NCBI GenBank assembly: GCA_013399015.1
Contig: VWZX01010418.1
Coordinates: forward strand, 1 to 64,000
Length of the DNA stretch: 64,000 nucleotides
Reading direction: 5' to 3'
Source of the DNA: Galbula dea
Lineage: Eukaryota; Chordata; Aves; Piciformes; Galbulidae
Position numbers and translations under genes: made by a program. The notes beneath the pieces were generated by a model that was given only the letters and a program-made list of their open reading frames with translations, ran no database searches and was not told the DNA's origin. Shown here piece after piece: positions 12,994-27,000 of the stretch (its first letter is position 1; every line of letters begins with the position of its first letter).

Positions 12994-15900
12994 GACTTGT
13001 AGTTTTGTTAGTTTGTGGCACCTACCACCTTGAAGAAACAAAGAGCTTGCTTCATGAGGTGCCAGAAAGTTATGCAGTTAGCTTTTAATTGGTATGGGGG
13101 GGCCTTGAAGAGTAGAAGTGAGGGGTCCAGAATTTCTACCAAAAAACAACCAAATTACCTTTCAAGAGTCCAGGGCTGAAATCTTCACTGATAGGAAAAT
13201 AAAGCTACAATCCCTTGAATCCTGAAAAATCTGGGTTCTGAATTAATTATATCTTTCCAAAGCTTAATCATAAATAAGAGTTGTCATCTTTTTTTCTTTG
13301 CCTTTCGTGTCTGATCCCTGCTGTGTGTGTACATGTGTCCTTCTGAAGTCTTAGTCAATCTCTCTGTTTAAGAGTAGGATTAATCTGGAAGAATTAAACT
13401 TTAAAGATCAAAAAGAAAAGACATTTAACTTTAACTAACAAGAAATTGTTACTAACAAGCATTCTTTGAAAGAAAGAAAGACTCCCTGTGTACTATGAAC
13501 TGTTTAACTGAAAATATGCAGGTTTTTTTCTTTAATGGAGTAATCTTCAAAAGGCAACATTTTATTTTTACATTTATTTCCACTTTAATCTCATGCCTTT
13601 CCTGCCTCAATTGCTGCCTTCTTATAGAGAATAAAATTCTAAATGGTCATTCTGTATTATTTCCATTCATAACTTAGACCCTATTTGAAGGTTAATAATA
13701 TAATTTAATATAATTGAAGGTTATAAATGAGAAATTATACTTAAAAGCCCCACAACACTATTTGTCCTACACTCTTTTTTTGAATACTTTGAAATAGTTT
13801 CAGAAATATTAGAGTGAAAATTTATATTATTTTTCTTTCATCATAAAAATATAAAGGAAAGAAAAAGAGATTAGTTAGTCCACTAGTGGCCTTCTCATAT
13901 TTTTAGTTTTATTATTTTTGTAGCTAAATCATGTAACTGACACTGGAGACCAGTTTGCATAGACTTTCAGGAAGAAAGTTTATATTCTGTATATAATGAT
14001 TGGTAGGTGCAAAAGAGTGCAACATGTAAATGCAATGTAGAGAGCAGATGTGAGATGACTTGCCTCAGGTTTCTAAATATTTTAAGGATTACAAGAAAAA
14101 ATTAATTTTCCCCAACCTCTACAAGAATGATATAGCTGAGCTGCAAACTGATCTCCAGCAGAGTCATATTTGTCAGAGACATACATTTTGTTCTCAGTTC
14201 TTTCCATAAATCCAGAGAAATTTCATTGACATTACTCTGAATTTCCTACACCATAAAAGAAAATAAAATGGCAGTTGTTGCAAATAAAAAAGTCTCTACT
14301 TCCTTTTAGGCATTGTTGTGTTCTTGTTTCCATCTTTACAACTCCATAGGACAGGAAGATTTTCTGTTTCTTTCTGTAATTCAAGATGTTGTGGACTCTA
14401 CAAGGTAAAAAAGTCGTTGTAAACCAAGAGTTGAGGAAGCACCACCTCTTTCTATCTTTCAGAAGACACAAGGTTCACTTCTCAAATACTGCTGGGATAA
14501 CAGTGCCAGAAGCTGAAGGAATCTTCAGTATTACTTCTATAGTTTTACACAGAAATTTCCCTTCTGAATATACTGTCACATAGTCAGCATCACCACTGAT
14601 ATCAGCAAGTCAATTTCAGGATTTCATTAGGTTTAAGAGAGAATCACATTGGATAGGAATTGTAAAACAGGTGTTAAGTCTATGCAAGGTCTTCCATAAG
14701 AGCCTAGATTTAATTTGGATATGGAAAGGAAGCAAATGGGAGTTACTGAAAGAAAGCTTGACATTTAGGCTTCAGGTGTAAGGTCTGCAAGTGAATTGCT
14801 TTAGACTTGAATTAGGAAATTAGAACAAGAAGCAGGGGATACTTCACCCATACAAATAATTAAGAGAACAGAAAGAAACAGGGACAGTGTATGGAAAGGA
14901 AGGGCCTGAGATTAAAAAGACTGTGGGAAAACTAAATAAATGTGTTCATAATAGAGGGAATATCAGCATAAGATTAACTTTGCTTCAGATCACCCCAGAA
15001 ATGTCTAACGGACAACAGTCTAACAGAAGATTGAGCTGAATATTCCTCTAGTTTCTGGAAACCTTCTGAATGGTTACAAAGATCACAAAGTTCATTTAGA
15101 ATATGCAATAAATTTGCTATACAAGATTTTGCAGGTGTGATATTTATACATAAACCAAATTTAAGAAAAATTTTTATTTTTCTGCATTCCTTAGCTGTCT
15201 CCAGAATAAGAAATGAAAGCTTAGAATATTGTAACATGTTAATTTTGCAATATACTGCTCACTAGCACACCTAAGAACATATCAACAGTCTAAATCATCA
15301 CAGTCCCCTATTACTGCAAACAACTATATTTTTATAATTCCACTCTTAAATTTACCTATATCTTACTTAAAAGCAGTTTGATGTCCCTCCTCTTTTCTTT
15401 CTAGCTCTTTTATTCTTCCATCAAAAAACAAATTTTCACATCCCTGATCATTCCAGACTATTTTGTTTCCACACATTAATTTGAATTAATCTTTTTTTCT
15501 CCTCAAATTACTTAAATTTGCAGTGTACTTTACAGGAGATCAGAGCAAATGTAAATACACAGCTCAGATGTGGATGTCTACCTTCAAGGGACATGAACAC
15601 ATCCTCTTACTTAAGGGGAGACTAGTCTTTCTGAGGACAGGCAAGCTGTCCATCTACTGGAATCCAGTGATTGAAATAACAGAGATTAACTTGTGTAGAT
15701 GGAGGATATCCCCTTCATAAAAGACAACTAAGGAATTAATCATTAAATATCCCTTAAGGATCTCAACATGAGGCTGATTCCACAACTATTCATCCACATT
15801 TACCATTTATTTGTTGGAATAGCTTCTTCATGACATTCAAAAAGAAGAAAATGAAGAACAATGCAAGGGTCTTGCAGAAAACTGATGGGTTTTTTTGCAT

Positions 15901-16095
15901 AAGGTCTTTAAGGACTCAGGAGTAACAGCTAGAAAGTATTAGTGGCCAAAATAGGAGAAATAAGGATCTCTGAGTGAAGAGTAAGGAATAAAGATCTAGA
16001 ATGAGGGACTATAGCAGACCTGGCATTGGAAGGACACCTTAATGCCTAATGTTTTTATCTCTTTCTTCTCATCTCCTTCCTTATCAGGGACTTGC
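12994..16095. other. Unique sequence, nothing recognised
   Basis: No gene or repeat family is recognised. Small features are a short GAAA run near 13470 and an AT-rich direct repeat of TAATATAATT near 13690-13710. The open frames at 14386-14583 and 14974-15237 lack recognisable domains. Confidence 0.45.
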
Positions 16096-16289
16096 CATAG
16101 AATCATAGAATGGCTGAGGTTGGAAGGGACCTTAAAGATCATCTAGTTCCAACCCCCCTGCCATGGGCAGGGACGCCACATGCACTAGACCAGGTCATCC
16201 AGGGCCACATCCAGCCTGGCCTTAAACACTGCCAGGGATGGGGCCTCCACAACCTCTCTGGGCAACCTGTTCCATCACCTCACCACCCA
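16096..16289 (-). mobile_element. CR1 LINE 3' end, minus strand
   Basis: Reading from the 3' terminus, the plus strand shows the antisense octamers CATAGAATCATAGAATGG. They are followed by the antisense of the 3' UTR block (GGTTGGAAGGGACCTTAAAG, ATCATCTAGTTCCAACCCCC) and CTGCCATGGGCAGGGACG. After that come the antisense of the ORF2 end, AACCTCTCTGGGCAACCTGT (the PGCPER-type region), and CATCACCTCACCACCC, where similarity stops. It shares its subfamily-specific 3' UTR (CATGGGCAGGGA.GCCACATGCACTAGA) with the copy at 53.9 kb. Confidence 0.93.
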
Positions 16290-19200
16290 TAAAACATGTG
16301 CATCTGATATTCAGTAAGACACAGCAACTCCTAGACAAGATATCTCAGCAGCTTCTGGGGAGAGCTCTTTTAGATGTCATGCAGCCCCAGAAACATACCT
16401 TCTGGGAAAGCTATGAAGAGATAGTTGAAAAAGTGTGGATGTTCCTGTGGTCTCAGGTAACCATACAGGACTGAGCAACCATATATCTGCAAACAAGGGC
16501 ATTGTAAAAGCATTAGTAAAAGGATCTTGTAGTGGAGTGGAATACAGTCAGAGAGTATATTAAGTGGGAAATCCCATTGAGCAGGAAGAATTTTGTATGG
16601 ATGACTGGAAAGAGATATTAACTCATGAACTTCTTCACATTTTCCTAGATCTAGGAATTCTGAGACTATAAACAAAGAACTCCCTAGACAACTAAGGGAT
16701 ATGGAGATCTATGATGTGTGGTGTGGGAGTCAGGTGTGCACATCAGCATGTAGAATCAGTGGGAAGGCTTGCATAGGAAAATAGGTAAGCAAAGATAAGC
16801 AGTGGGATATAGTGTTCTAGATGTCTGCCCAGGGATGAGATGAATTGTACTTCCTAATGCCAAGGAGAAAAAAAAATCTTCAGATATTCAAGCATGTTTG
16901 TAAGGTGCTGAGACAGCAGGAAACTGGGAATTTTTCCTAGAGGATCATAACTCTAATGACAAGGATTTTTAATATATGTATCAAATTTAATCTGACACAT
17001 TCCCTCCCAGAAAACATCGCTGACATATGAACTCCATCAGAACAGCAAAGAAAGCCCTCTGGCAGGTAAGAAAGACTTCCTTATCTGTAATACATTTTGT
17101 CCTATTCAGTTTTATTCAGTTTCTATTATTCTGCTTTTCAGGTTTCTCTTCTTTGGTATTTTGGCCTTTCTCTGTTCTGGGAATATCTCCTCTATATGCA
17201 TTTTCAGTAGATTTCAGAGGCATTAACAACAACTCTGTATAGCCTGTGTCCATAATACTTCTGATAGTATTTGAGAATAATATTGTACTTCCCTTTACAG
17301 TAGTGTTTGCTGTACTTTCCTGTGTCACAGACTCCTTATTCTTCTAAACATTCTTGTACCAATGCTTTCTTTTTGGTTCATTTTTCCTCACAGTACCACA
17401 CCCAGTGACTTACTTAAGATGCACATCTGCATTGACACTGATTGTCGAATCAGTCATCATACAGAGTCATCAGACATATCTGAATTGGGGGTTATCTCAC
17501 TTTACATTAGCTTCCTATCTTTAACTATTTTTGTCTTCCAAATATGTCCACATCATATCATATGTTCACAAAACCTGTATGGTACTGCATTCTGATTTAT
17601 GAGTTCCTAGTTGTTCCTACCACTTGCTTCTCAAAGCATAAGCAGTTCATTTTCTCCAGTCACACTTGTCTTAAGAGGTGATTCAGTTTTACTATTTCTT
17701 GGTCACATGTTAAGAGATGTAACATTAGAAGTATAGTGAAAAACATTGCTGTCACACTTGTTTGTCCTGAAAATCCTCTGGGAATTTTGGCAGGCTGAAA
17801 ATCTTTTAAGATATGCTGTTCAGAGGCACTCTTGACATGTGAACTGGTTGAGATCTAGGGTAGCCAGATGGGCCTAGAAATCTTGGAAGACTTCAGCAAG
17901 TCATGGCTTCCAGCTTTTAAGCCTTCAAGGAGCTAATGCCTTTGAAATCCTTTGCTTTTCCTCAGTCTCAGCAGATTAATAGAAAAGTGGGAGCCAAGAC
18001 ACTCCAGGACCTCCAGCCATTTTAGTAACAAAATGTTTGTAGTTTTAATTTTTTTTCCACATCTTTTTCCCTTTCACTAGAAGGGTCATCTTTCCAATTT
18101 TGGATACACCAAGATGGAAAAATAGCTGTAGAACTATGGTGTGAAAATATCTGTGCTGCTAATATGAGCACAATAACTTTGTTCTTTGCTATACACCAAT
18201 GAATTAAAATATGGGTCATATACCTTTATCTACCTCTTAGCCTGATCTGTGGAGCTTAAGAAACCAGTAAGGGAAAGGACATCACAGATGTGTCAAAGAA
18301 ATTTGACAGTTCTCTGCAGCTACTGCTTAGTGTGTAACTATGGTGAGATTGTCTTACTAGGGGATACCTGGGACCCTATAGGTTGTTTTCAGTGCACTTG
18401 TTAGACACTGGCTTCTATGTCTCTTCATTCTCTCAGTACTACAAGCTGAGCATGTGAGGATGTATTGTTTGAAATTTGGAACATGGACTACATCAGCTGG
18501 GGAAACTTTCCAGAGCATCATAAATGTTAATGAAACTAGGATAACTTAAGCTAAGGATCTCTTTTTTTATAAGGTCTTTTAAATACAAGATCCTACTCCA
18601 CTAGATGGCTTTTATAAAAAAGAAGCATAGCCTGAATAAGTCAATGCAAACATGATTTCTTTAGGAGACAATAATGGAACAACTTAAAGTAAGGAAACAA
18701 GGAGACAAAAATAAGTAGAAATTTTAATGAATTTCCTTATCCTCCAAGGGAAACATAGTTGACTTGGAGCATTAAATAGAGCTCTGCAATTTCACGTTTT
18801 AAAATGTTATACTTTCTCCCTGAATAATAAAACAAGGAATAAAAGACAAGGATTGCATTGCTAGCTAAGTAAAATGTATGTTCAAATGTTTATTATGGTA
18901 CTTCTTGTGCATATTTTTGTCCATAAACATAGTGGTTAGGCAACCACTTCAGAAATAAGTATCATGGATTTATACATGCATAAATATATTTGGTAGTGGT
19001 AAATATCACTGTTAGCAGCTACATAACACTGCTTCCTTAGTACAGTTTCTTTACTAATTCACACAAACTTTGTTCACATAATTTCCTCTGAAAAATCAGT
19101 CTAAAAGGTTTTTGTTTGGATATTTTGTTCTTATATTATTAAGTCACAGCTGGTAAATTATAATTGCAAATTGCATATCAAGTTCAGAGAAACACTAAAA

Positions 19201-19912
19201 GTATTATTGAGAGCAGCACCAAGTATTTGCCTGCCAAATTGCTCTGCAAGACTGTCTTTCTCTAAAGAGGAAAAGACTGAATTAAAAAGAGATAGTTCCA
19301 ATGAACAAGGAATTGTCAGGGGAAGAAGGGGAATGAGGCAAGAAAAAAGGAGTAAAAATCAAAAAATATCTTAAGGACAAAAAGCAAATGTGAAGGGAAG
19401 TTCCCAATGTAGAGACCATAGCAGTACTTGGTTCTGATATAATACTTACACAACGTACAACACACATTTGTTCTCCTGAAACAAGACAAAGCAAGTCCTT
19501 TCTCTTTACTTCCTTCAGAAGGGATTTTTGCCCAGATGTTAACTATTCAGCCCTTACCGTAAGCAACCCTACTTTGTCAAAAACATTGTTCCAAAAGGAC
19601 CACCTTTTTCCACTGAAACTGAATTAAACATGGCAGATAGGCCTTTTTTGTCACATTTACTCTCCAGACCCCTGTGTCTTACTCTTTGTGCTTGCTGTGT
19701 GTATACCATAAGCTATATTATCTCTACCGCTTGACCTAGAGAGGACAAGAAGGAAGAGAATCTATCGTGATGCCTCCTCTCTCTGCATCTGATGTTAGTA
19801 GTAATAATGAAAGTTCAATCCTAAACCCAAGTTATCCAGCATGACACTGTGTTCTCTGAAAAATGTTCCAGTAAATAATAGCAATGAGACAATACATATT
19901 TTCATGTGTTAC
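16290..19912. other. Unique sequence, nothing recognised
   Basis: No family is recognised. The frames at 16370-16675 (minus, 101 codons) and 17362-17595 are probably chance ORFs. A purine-rich patch lies at 19260-19375. Confidence 0.45.
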
Positions 19913-21035
19913 TTCAATTCCATACCCCTCTTGTAATAGGGGCTCCAGAACTGGACGCAATATTCCAGGTGGGGTCTCATGAGTGCAGAGTAGAGAGGGG
20001 GAATCACTTCCCTTGACCTGCTGGCCACTCTCCTCTTGTTGCAGCTCAGGATATGGTTGGCCCTGTGGGCTGCAAGAGCACACTGGCAGCTCATGTTGAG
20101 CTTCCCATCCACAAGCACCCCCACGTCTCTTTCCTCAGGGCTGTTCTCAAGGCAGTCTTCACCCAGCCTGTATAGGTGCTTGGGATTGCCCCAACCCAGG
20201 TGTAGGACCTTGCACTTGGTCTTGTTGAACTTCATGAGGTTGGCATGGGCCCACGTCTTCAGCCTGTCAGGGTCCCTCTGGGTGGTATCCCTCCCCTCAA
20301 TGTCTCAATCATAACAAACAGCTTGGTGTTGTTGACAAACTTGCTGAGGGAGCACTCGATGTCACTGGCTGTGTCGCCGACAAAGATGTTGAACGAGACT
20401 GGTCCCAGTACTGATGCTTGAGGGACTTCACTTGTCACTGACTTCCACCTGGACATGGATCCATTGATAGCCACTCTTTGGATGCATCAATTGAGCCAGT
20501 TCCTTATCCACTGAGTGGTCCATCCATCAAACCCATATTCCATTAGCTTGGAGACCAGAATGTCATGTGGGACAGTGTCAAAGGCTTTGCTCAGGTCCAA
20601 GTAAATGACGTCAGTTGCTCTTCCACTGTCTATTGATGTTGTGACCTTTTCACAGAAGGCCACCAGATTCATCAGGCACAATTGACCCTTAGTGAAGCCA
20701 AGTTGATTATATCCAATCACCTCTTCATTATTCTTCTGCCTCAGCAATGCCCAAAGGAGGATCTGCTCCATGATCTTACCAGGCACAGAGGTGAGACTGA
20801 CTGGCCTATAGTTCCCTGGATCATCCTTCTTTCCCTTTTTAAAAATGGGGTTATGTTTCCCCTTTTCCAGTCAGTGGGGACTTCACCAGACTGCCATGAC
20901 TTTTGGAATACAACAGAGAAGGCTTAGCAACCTCATCCACCAATTCTCTCAGGACCTGTGGGTGTGTCCCATCGGGTCCCATGGACTTGTGAACTTTCAG
21001 GTTTTTCAGATGGTTACATTTATGTGTAAAGAGAA
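19913..21035 (-). mobile_element. CR1 LINE ORF2 reverse-transcriptase fragment, lacks both ends
   Basis: This is antisense CR1 ORF2. Read on the minus strand it begins near the endonuclease/RT linker (KVHKSMGPDGTHPQVLRELV, 20851-21054). It continues through the RT fingers (VPGKIMEQILLWALL) and the palm motif A (VIYLDLSKAFDTVPHDILVS, 20487-20786). Next comes the motif C region, KFVNNTKLF, where CR1 normally has FADDTKL, so both catalytic aspartates are changed. It ends at VQFWSPYYKRGMEL with no ORF2 C-terminus, 3' UTR or octamers. There are several frame changes. Loss of the 3' end is not explained by normal 5' truncation and implies a later deletion or rearrangement. Its sequence differs enough from the 32 kb copy to be another subfamily. 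Confidence 0.93.
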
Positions 21036-24000
21036 AATTGACCTTTATTCCCACTGACCTGAAAAGATTCTGTGTGCAAGAAGACTCACAGCCGGTCAGG
21101 AATTCAGAATAACACGAGTGAGTTTAAATGTGGTATGAGAAACATTTATCTTCAGTAAAATCCATGTAAAATGTTTGTTGGTAACATCTTACTGCAATAT
21201 TTGGGAGCCCCCTCAGAACATTTATTGTTTGAATTATAAGTAACTCTCCTGATCATCTGTCACACATCATCTTCTTACCAGTCATCCTCTTCAAGGGTGG
21301 TCTCTTAAGATCCTTTTCATACACACTAACTATTTCAAGGTCTTTTCCATCCCTACGCCTGATATGATTAAAGTACATATGTTTGTGATCCACTCCCATC
21401 TTAGTAACACAGAAATTGTCTCCTTTTGATGCAGGAAATAGGTAGGTCTTTGCCAGCACCATTTTAAAAATTCCCTCTTGGTTTCTTTGTAAACAGCATC
21501 TATTTTTCATGACTTTTATTCCCAGGAGAACAAGCTATGGAAGAATTACATTTTGCACAAACTTTTGCTTGTCCTTAGACTCCATTGTTTTCCAAGCCTT
21601 TTGTGAATAGATGAGTGTTTGAGCAAGTGAGCCATTTCTAATTTTATTGCAGTTTCTTTAGAATCTTCCTTTTGCTGAACATGCTCAATTTGAATTTATC
21701 TGCTGCTTCTGCAATGTAACTATTCATTTTGTGCATTATCCTGTTTCTACTAAATGACATAGCCTTCATATCTTTTAGATCTGCTCCTTTTTAGGATGAG
21801 CTGATTTCCTCACCTGAATTAAAACTACGGTGTTTAGGGCATTGCATCAGAAAATGTAGCAAAGAATTACTGAGTCCTCAATATACCTGACATTACTCAT
21901 GGTGTATCTACCCATTTCTTCCACTTTTTGAATCCTCATAGGACTTGTTTCATAGTACTATTTGCATACACGTTGAAAAGTCCAACAGGTAAGTATGCAC
22001 CCTGACATGTGAAAATCTACTCAATGTCACAAACTGCTGATGACTAGGCAGGTAGTTATTGAGGCAGGAACTCCATGAGATGCTTTGGAATTCGAGTTAT
22101 CTGCCAGTATCTTTCAAATAAAGTATCAAATGTTGTAAATTATCAGCTAAAGAGATGATCGACTGGTGGTCTCATTTGTACTGTTTTGAGTGATGTATAG
22201 TTTCCTTATATGTGTGTTTGTCCTCTCTGGGAAAGCACCAGACATCTTCCAGAAAACATATCCCACTTCTTTTTGCAAAGCTGCTTGCTCTGATCCACCT
22301 CAACCTTCCTATTGTCTTGCTGTCCAAAGCAAGTTGCTCTGATGAACACCCAAATTAGCATGCTAAGTAGAATTTGCTATGAAAAAATACACAGAAATAA
22401 GAAATCTGTCACTCCAGTGTTTTTATTATATTCCACTAAAGGAAAAGCTTTCTGTAAGGCTAAGACCACTGCTGTTACACATTGCTCTAAGAAATTACTC
22501 TCAGAATGTTTTAGCATGAGCAAACTCTATTTTTTTTTTTTATTCCTACTTGGTGTCAAATAAAATACAAAAAACCATTTCTGTTCAAAAATTTGACATT
22601 GCATAAAGATAAGAGTAACAGTTAATTTTGTTGAGACAACTGTCTGGCACTTTTAATAATGTCATTCATATTTATGTATAATAAGATTATTAAATTGTAC
22701 AAATAAACATTAAAAACTAAACCCCTTTTCAGAGGGGTAGAGGGCTTCCACCTGTTTCTTGATACACTAAATCAGTCTTACACACAAGATTTTGGTGGAA
22801 TACAGTGAGAACTGTAAAATTTTTATTGACATAAAATGCAAGTGGCACAGTTAGGTGAAAAAAAATGTCTCTCTTAAGCAATCCTCAGCTTGGGACTAGT
22901 ACAGGTATTCTTAGAAACTTATGTCTTCTTGGGTGTAATTGAGATGTTAAACTCACCAGAGTTGTAAAGTAAAACAGTCCCATCTCTGCTATAATGCAGG
23001 AACACAAATACCCCAAAGGGCTAGATTTTATTAAAACACAAATTAGAACAAGGTAACTCTGAAAATAAACAAGACTCAGGCAGAGTCAGAGGACAAAACA
23101 ATGGCAGAAAAACATTTGAAGTAGAAATCTCCTGCCCTTCACCCACAGCTCCCTTTTTGTCTAGTTAGCAGCTGGCAGTAGTTTCCTGAGTATCTCAAAC
23201 CCCCCACATTCTCTCCTGTGAGCAACCTGCCTGTGATCACTCCTAGCTGGAGCGGGGCTATGGGTTTGTGTAATGCTGCAGGGTGCCCTCCCCACTGAGT
23301 CCACCACTCCTGGTCTCCTTATGCCCTTTCTGCAAGCACCCTGCCTCCTTCATCTCTCTTTCCCTACCCAGAAGCTGATCATCCCAAAATCTATCCCAGC
23401 TGCTCATGGGCATTTGCACTCAGGCAGGACATGGTGCCAACACAGGCATATAACAAGCTCTCCTGCCATCCATCATACTAGGACGTAGCTGGGCATATGA
23501 CATTTTTCAGATGATCAGCTTCATCTTGAAGAGACATGAATGAAAACTGGCACCTGGGTGCAGGGGAAGCACCAGCTTCCTTTTGGTGTATCTCCCCTGG
23601 AGACTTGGTGCCAGATCTTGCTTCCTTGCAAGATCCCAAACTGGTATGGGTAATTCTGGTTACAAGATTGTTCTGTGGAGGACAGGCAGCTCCAATCTCG
23701 TAGACCCACAGTTTAACTGTTATAAAAGTCTTCTTGCAACACAAGTATTTTTCTCTTGAGCCCACCAGAGGAGGGAGTATTTCTTCACATTTTATATTGA
23801 AGCTTCTATTAAATTATATGGGGTTTAGAGTAATTTCTATGAAAACCTATAAATCTCTATAGCAGGTTTTCATCCCTGTTAAGTTCCATATGATTCCTTT
23901 TTTTTTCTTTTTCATAAGGATAGCCTTGTAGCTAGAAGTAAAATCTTCAGTTTTAACAAGCAAGGTGGAAAAAGAACAAAGATTGCAAACAGAAGGATAA

Positions 24001-27000
24001 TAGAAGTAGTAAGAATAGCAGGAAAAAAATACTATATTTAGTATTTATTTTACTATTATGGGAGTGATTTTTTCAAAAGCTTGGGTTCTTCCAGTTCTAC
24101 AGGAGATTATAGGGACCAAACCATTTTTTAAAATTAATTTTTAATAATGTGTAATAATCTGAGTGGCACTGGTCTGTGTGTGGAATTAGAATTCCTCTGA
24201 TAGAAAAAGAAATATTTGTGCAGAGTTTTATGAGCAAAGTTGACCTGAGGCTTCCTGAGGCTGATTGAGAAATTGCAGTCAACGAAGATCTTTAACCCCT
24301 TCCCAGCTCCATTTTCAATCTACTAAAGTCTCTGTGGTTTAATATACAAAGAAACTGACAAAGACCTGAAAAGAGCAATAAACACATATGTGATTACAAG
24401 AAACTCATACTCCTTTTAAATTTAACTTAATGACCCAACTCGCTTTTCAGCACAAAAAGGTGTGAACATTCAGGTCAGCACTTCATGGCTTTATTTAATA
24501 CAGCCCTACATTTTCAAACAAAATGTTCTGAGATCAGTTCTCTACAACCCAGGAATTTGCTATTAATTTCCCTTCCTTTAGTTATGAGGCAAGAAGCAGC
24601 AATGAGCAAATCACAACATTCGATACAGTCTCAAAATAAGTGTCCAAAAAGCTGGGCAATTCTGAATGGATAGCAGGGAGGGAGGGAAACCTGAATTGAA
24701 AGGGTCTAATCCTAACAATAACCATGGAGCTAGCTGTCCTAATTCTTTCTAGAAAAGCCTGAAACATGGGTGTTAGCAGGGGTTAAGGAGAATATTTATG
24801 AGACCTAAAGATAAAGACTCTGCTAATGTTGCTGCCTGTTGCCACACATTTCCATTAACCTGCAACAACCTACCAGTGGGCCAGCTCTGTGGGTGTTAAT
24901 CTCCGTAAACTTTTTCATCTAGTCAAACACATTTTGCCAGGGCATTGTACTAACCTCAAAGCTTCCCCTGTTCCAGTGCTGCTAGTGATAATTATATTTA
25001 TTAATGTTTTCCGGTTTCTCAAGGATACTGAATCTGAAGTGCAAAGAATGCACCTCTTAAAACAAAGTTGAAAAGGAAAGTGCAACCGTCACTATTAGGA
25101 AAATTCCTAACCTCTAAATGTTGCCAGATTTTAAATTAAGACTGCTATATTTAAGCCTGGAGGAAATAAGATCAGGAAGTCATAATCTAAGTCAAGAAAC
25201 ATATTACATTTAGTGCATTGTGTTACATATGTTGTTACTGGAGAAAAATAGTTTTAGAATAGAGTTTTGTAAAGTCAGTAAGCTTTAACACAAAATGATT
25301 TTTAAAACTGGATTGCAAAGTTTCCTCAAATAATGATAACTTGGAAATTCATTAAGTGTGTGTAACCAGAGATGAACCCCACCTGCAATAAACAATGCAT
25401 ATTCATTATGTATGATGTTGTCCAATTTAATTTTTCAGTCTTCTAAATTTCTTTTCTGGTCTTTAGATCACAATTCTCAAGGGTAAGGACAATCAACATC
25501 TTTGACAGTAGAGAACTTGTGGCCCTTTGGACTGGAAATTTTCTAATTCCATTGTAAAATTTTTAAGAATTTGACAAATTCTGTTCATCTGTAATGATTA
25601 ACTCTATACTTGCTGACTTAATTAGGAAAATGGGGAAGTGGCAGGGAGAGCTTGCCTTTCCCTAGAAAGACTAATGAAATTGTGAGTGCCCTAAGGTAAA
25701 TGGGATTTTTGTTGCTGAACTGCTGTTGGGTCAGGATATTACTGGAGATGAGCTTAAAGGGTCTGCCAGGATTAGGAAAATAAGTGATGCTTTATGTTAG
25801 CCATCATTTTTTAATTAATATGCTTCAAAACATTACTTAGCATCTGCTGGTGTTTGCTATTGGCAGTCCAAACTCACTGCCAGTGACCCTTACTCGGCCA
25901 CCTGAGTATCAATGCAAGATACTGAAACACCTACTTGAGAGCAAAGGTAGCAGGACCACACAGTGTAAGCTTACCAGGAACTGAATTCTATCCTGTACTT
26001 AGGCCTTAAACTCACACATGGGAGAATATGTTAGAAATATGTGTCAGGATAAGGAGAAGAAAGGTTTCTTTTCATGAAAAAAGATAGAGGGGACATCAAT
26101 ACTGTCAGGAATGATATGCATGGAAGCAGCCTGCACAGTTACCTCAGGCTAGTCTACTGGCAGAAATATCTCCTGCTCCAATGGCATAGTGAGATACAGG
26201 CAAGCTGCCAGAAGAGTTTGACTGAGTTAGACTAGAAAGGGGCCTGAGTCAGGGCTGAATGCTGGGGAGGCTGGTAAGTTGTTGGTTGCTGGAAGGTTGC
26301 ATGCACATGATAGTGAATTAGGATAAAAGAATTCATTCTCTCTGCAAGATTCAAAGTGGGACCAAGATGAAACAACGACAGACACAACAGACTTGCAAGA
26401 AGGTGTTTGTCTTCATTATTTCTCTCACATTTTCTACATCTTTCTGTTACTTGCTTCCCTAGCTACTTGCCAATCCTTCTTGTGTGCTCTATTACACAAA
26501 TTCATTGTACAGAAATAAGAATTTTCAGCTAGCAACTGTGTAACTTGCCTTCCTTTTCATATTTTATTAAAATATTGCCTGGTTCAAAAAAAGAGTATAG
26601 GTGATAGCTCCATCCATAGTGAAGGACCCAAAATGGAAATTACTCTGACATTTAGTAAAGGGCTACAATAAAGGTGGTAGAAAAAATGAAAAGGTGTCTG
26701 CTTGGGTGGAATGACAATTATAGCTATTAATTACACCTTCTTAAAAAAGGACCTTTGCAACATTCAGACTTCCCCTCTTGGGCTAGGGTTCCATCACTGC
26801 ATTAGATTCATTTGACTAAAATATGCAATTAACAGCTGCAAATCCCACCTCTGTCCAACCCCCAACCAAGTGTTCCAGTAACATCTTCTGTGCTGACACC
26901 AGTCAGGGGAAGAAACACATGGAGTAGCTCATCATGGCCATTCACATGTGCTAGCACTCGTGCAGACACAGGAGCAGAAAGGCATGGTGAGGCAAGGCAG

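Noticed and set aside
20036..20314. Plus-strand frame of 92 codons at 20.0-20.3 kb
   Set aside because: It is the antisense shadow of the minus-strand CR1 RT.
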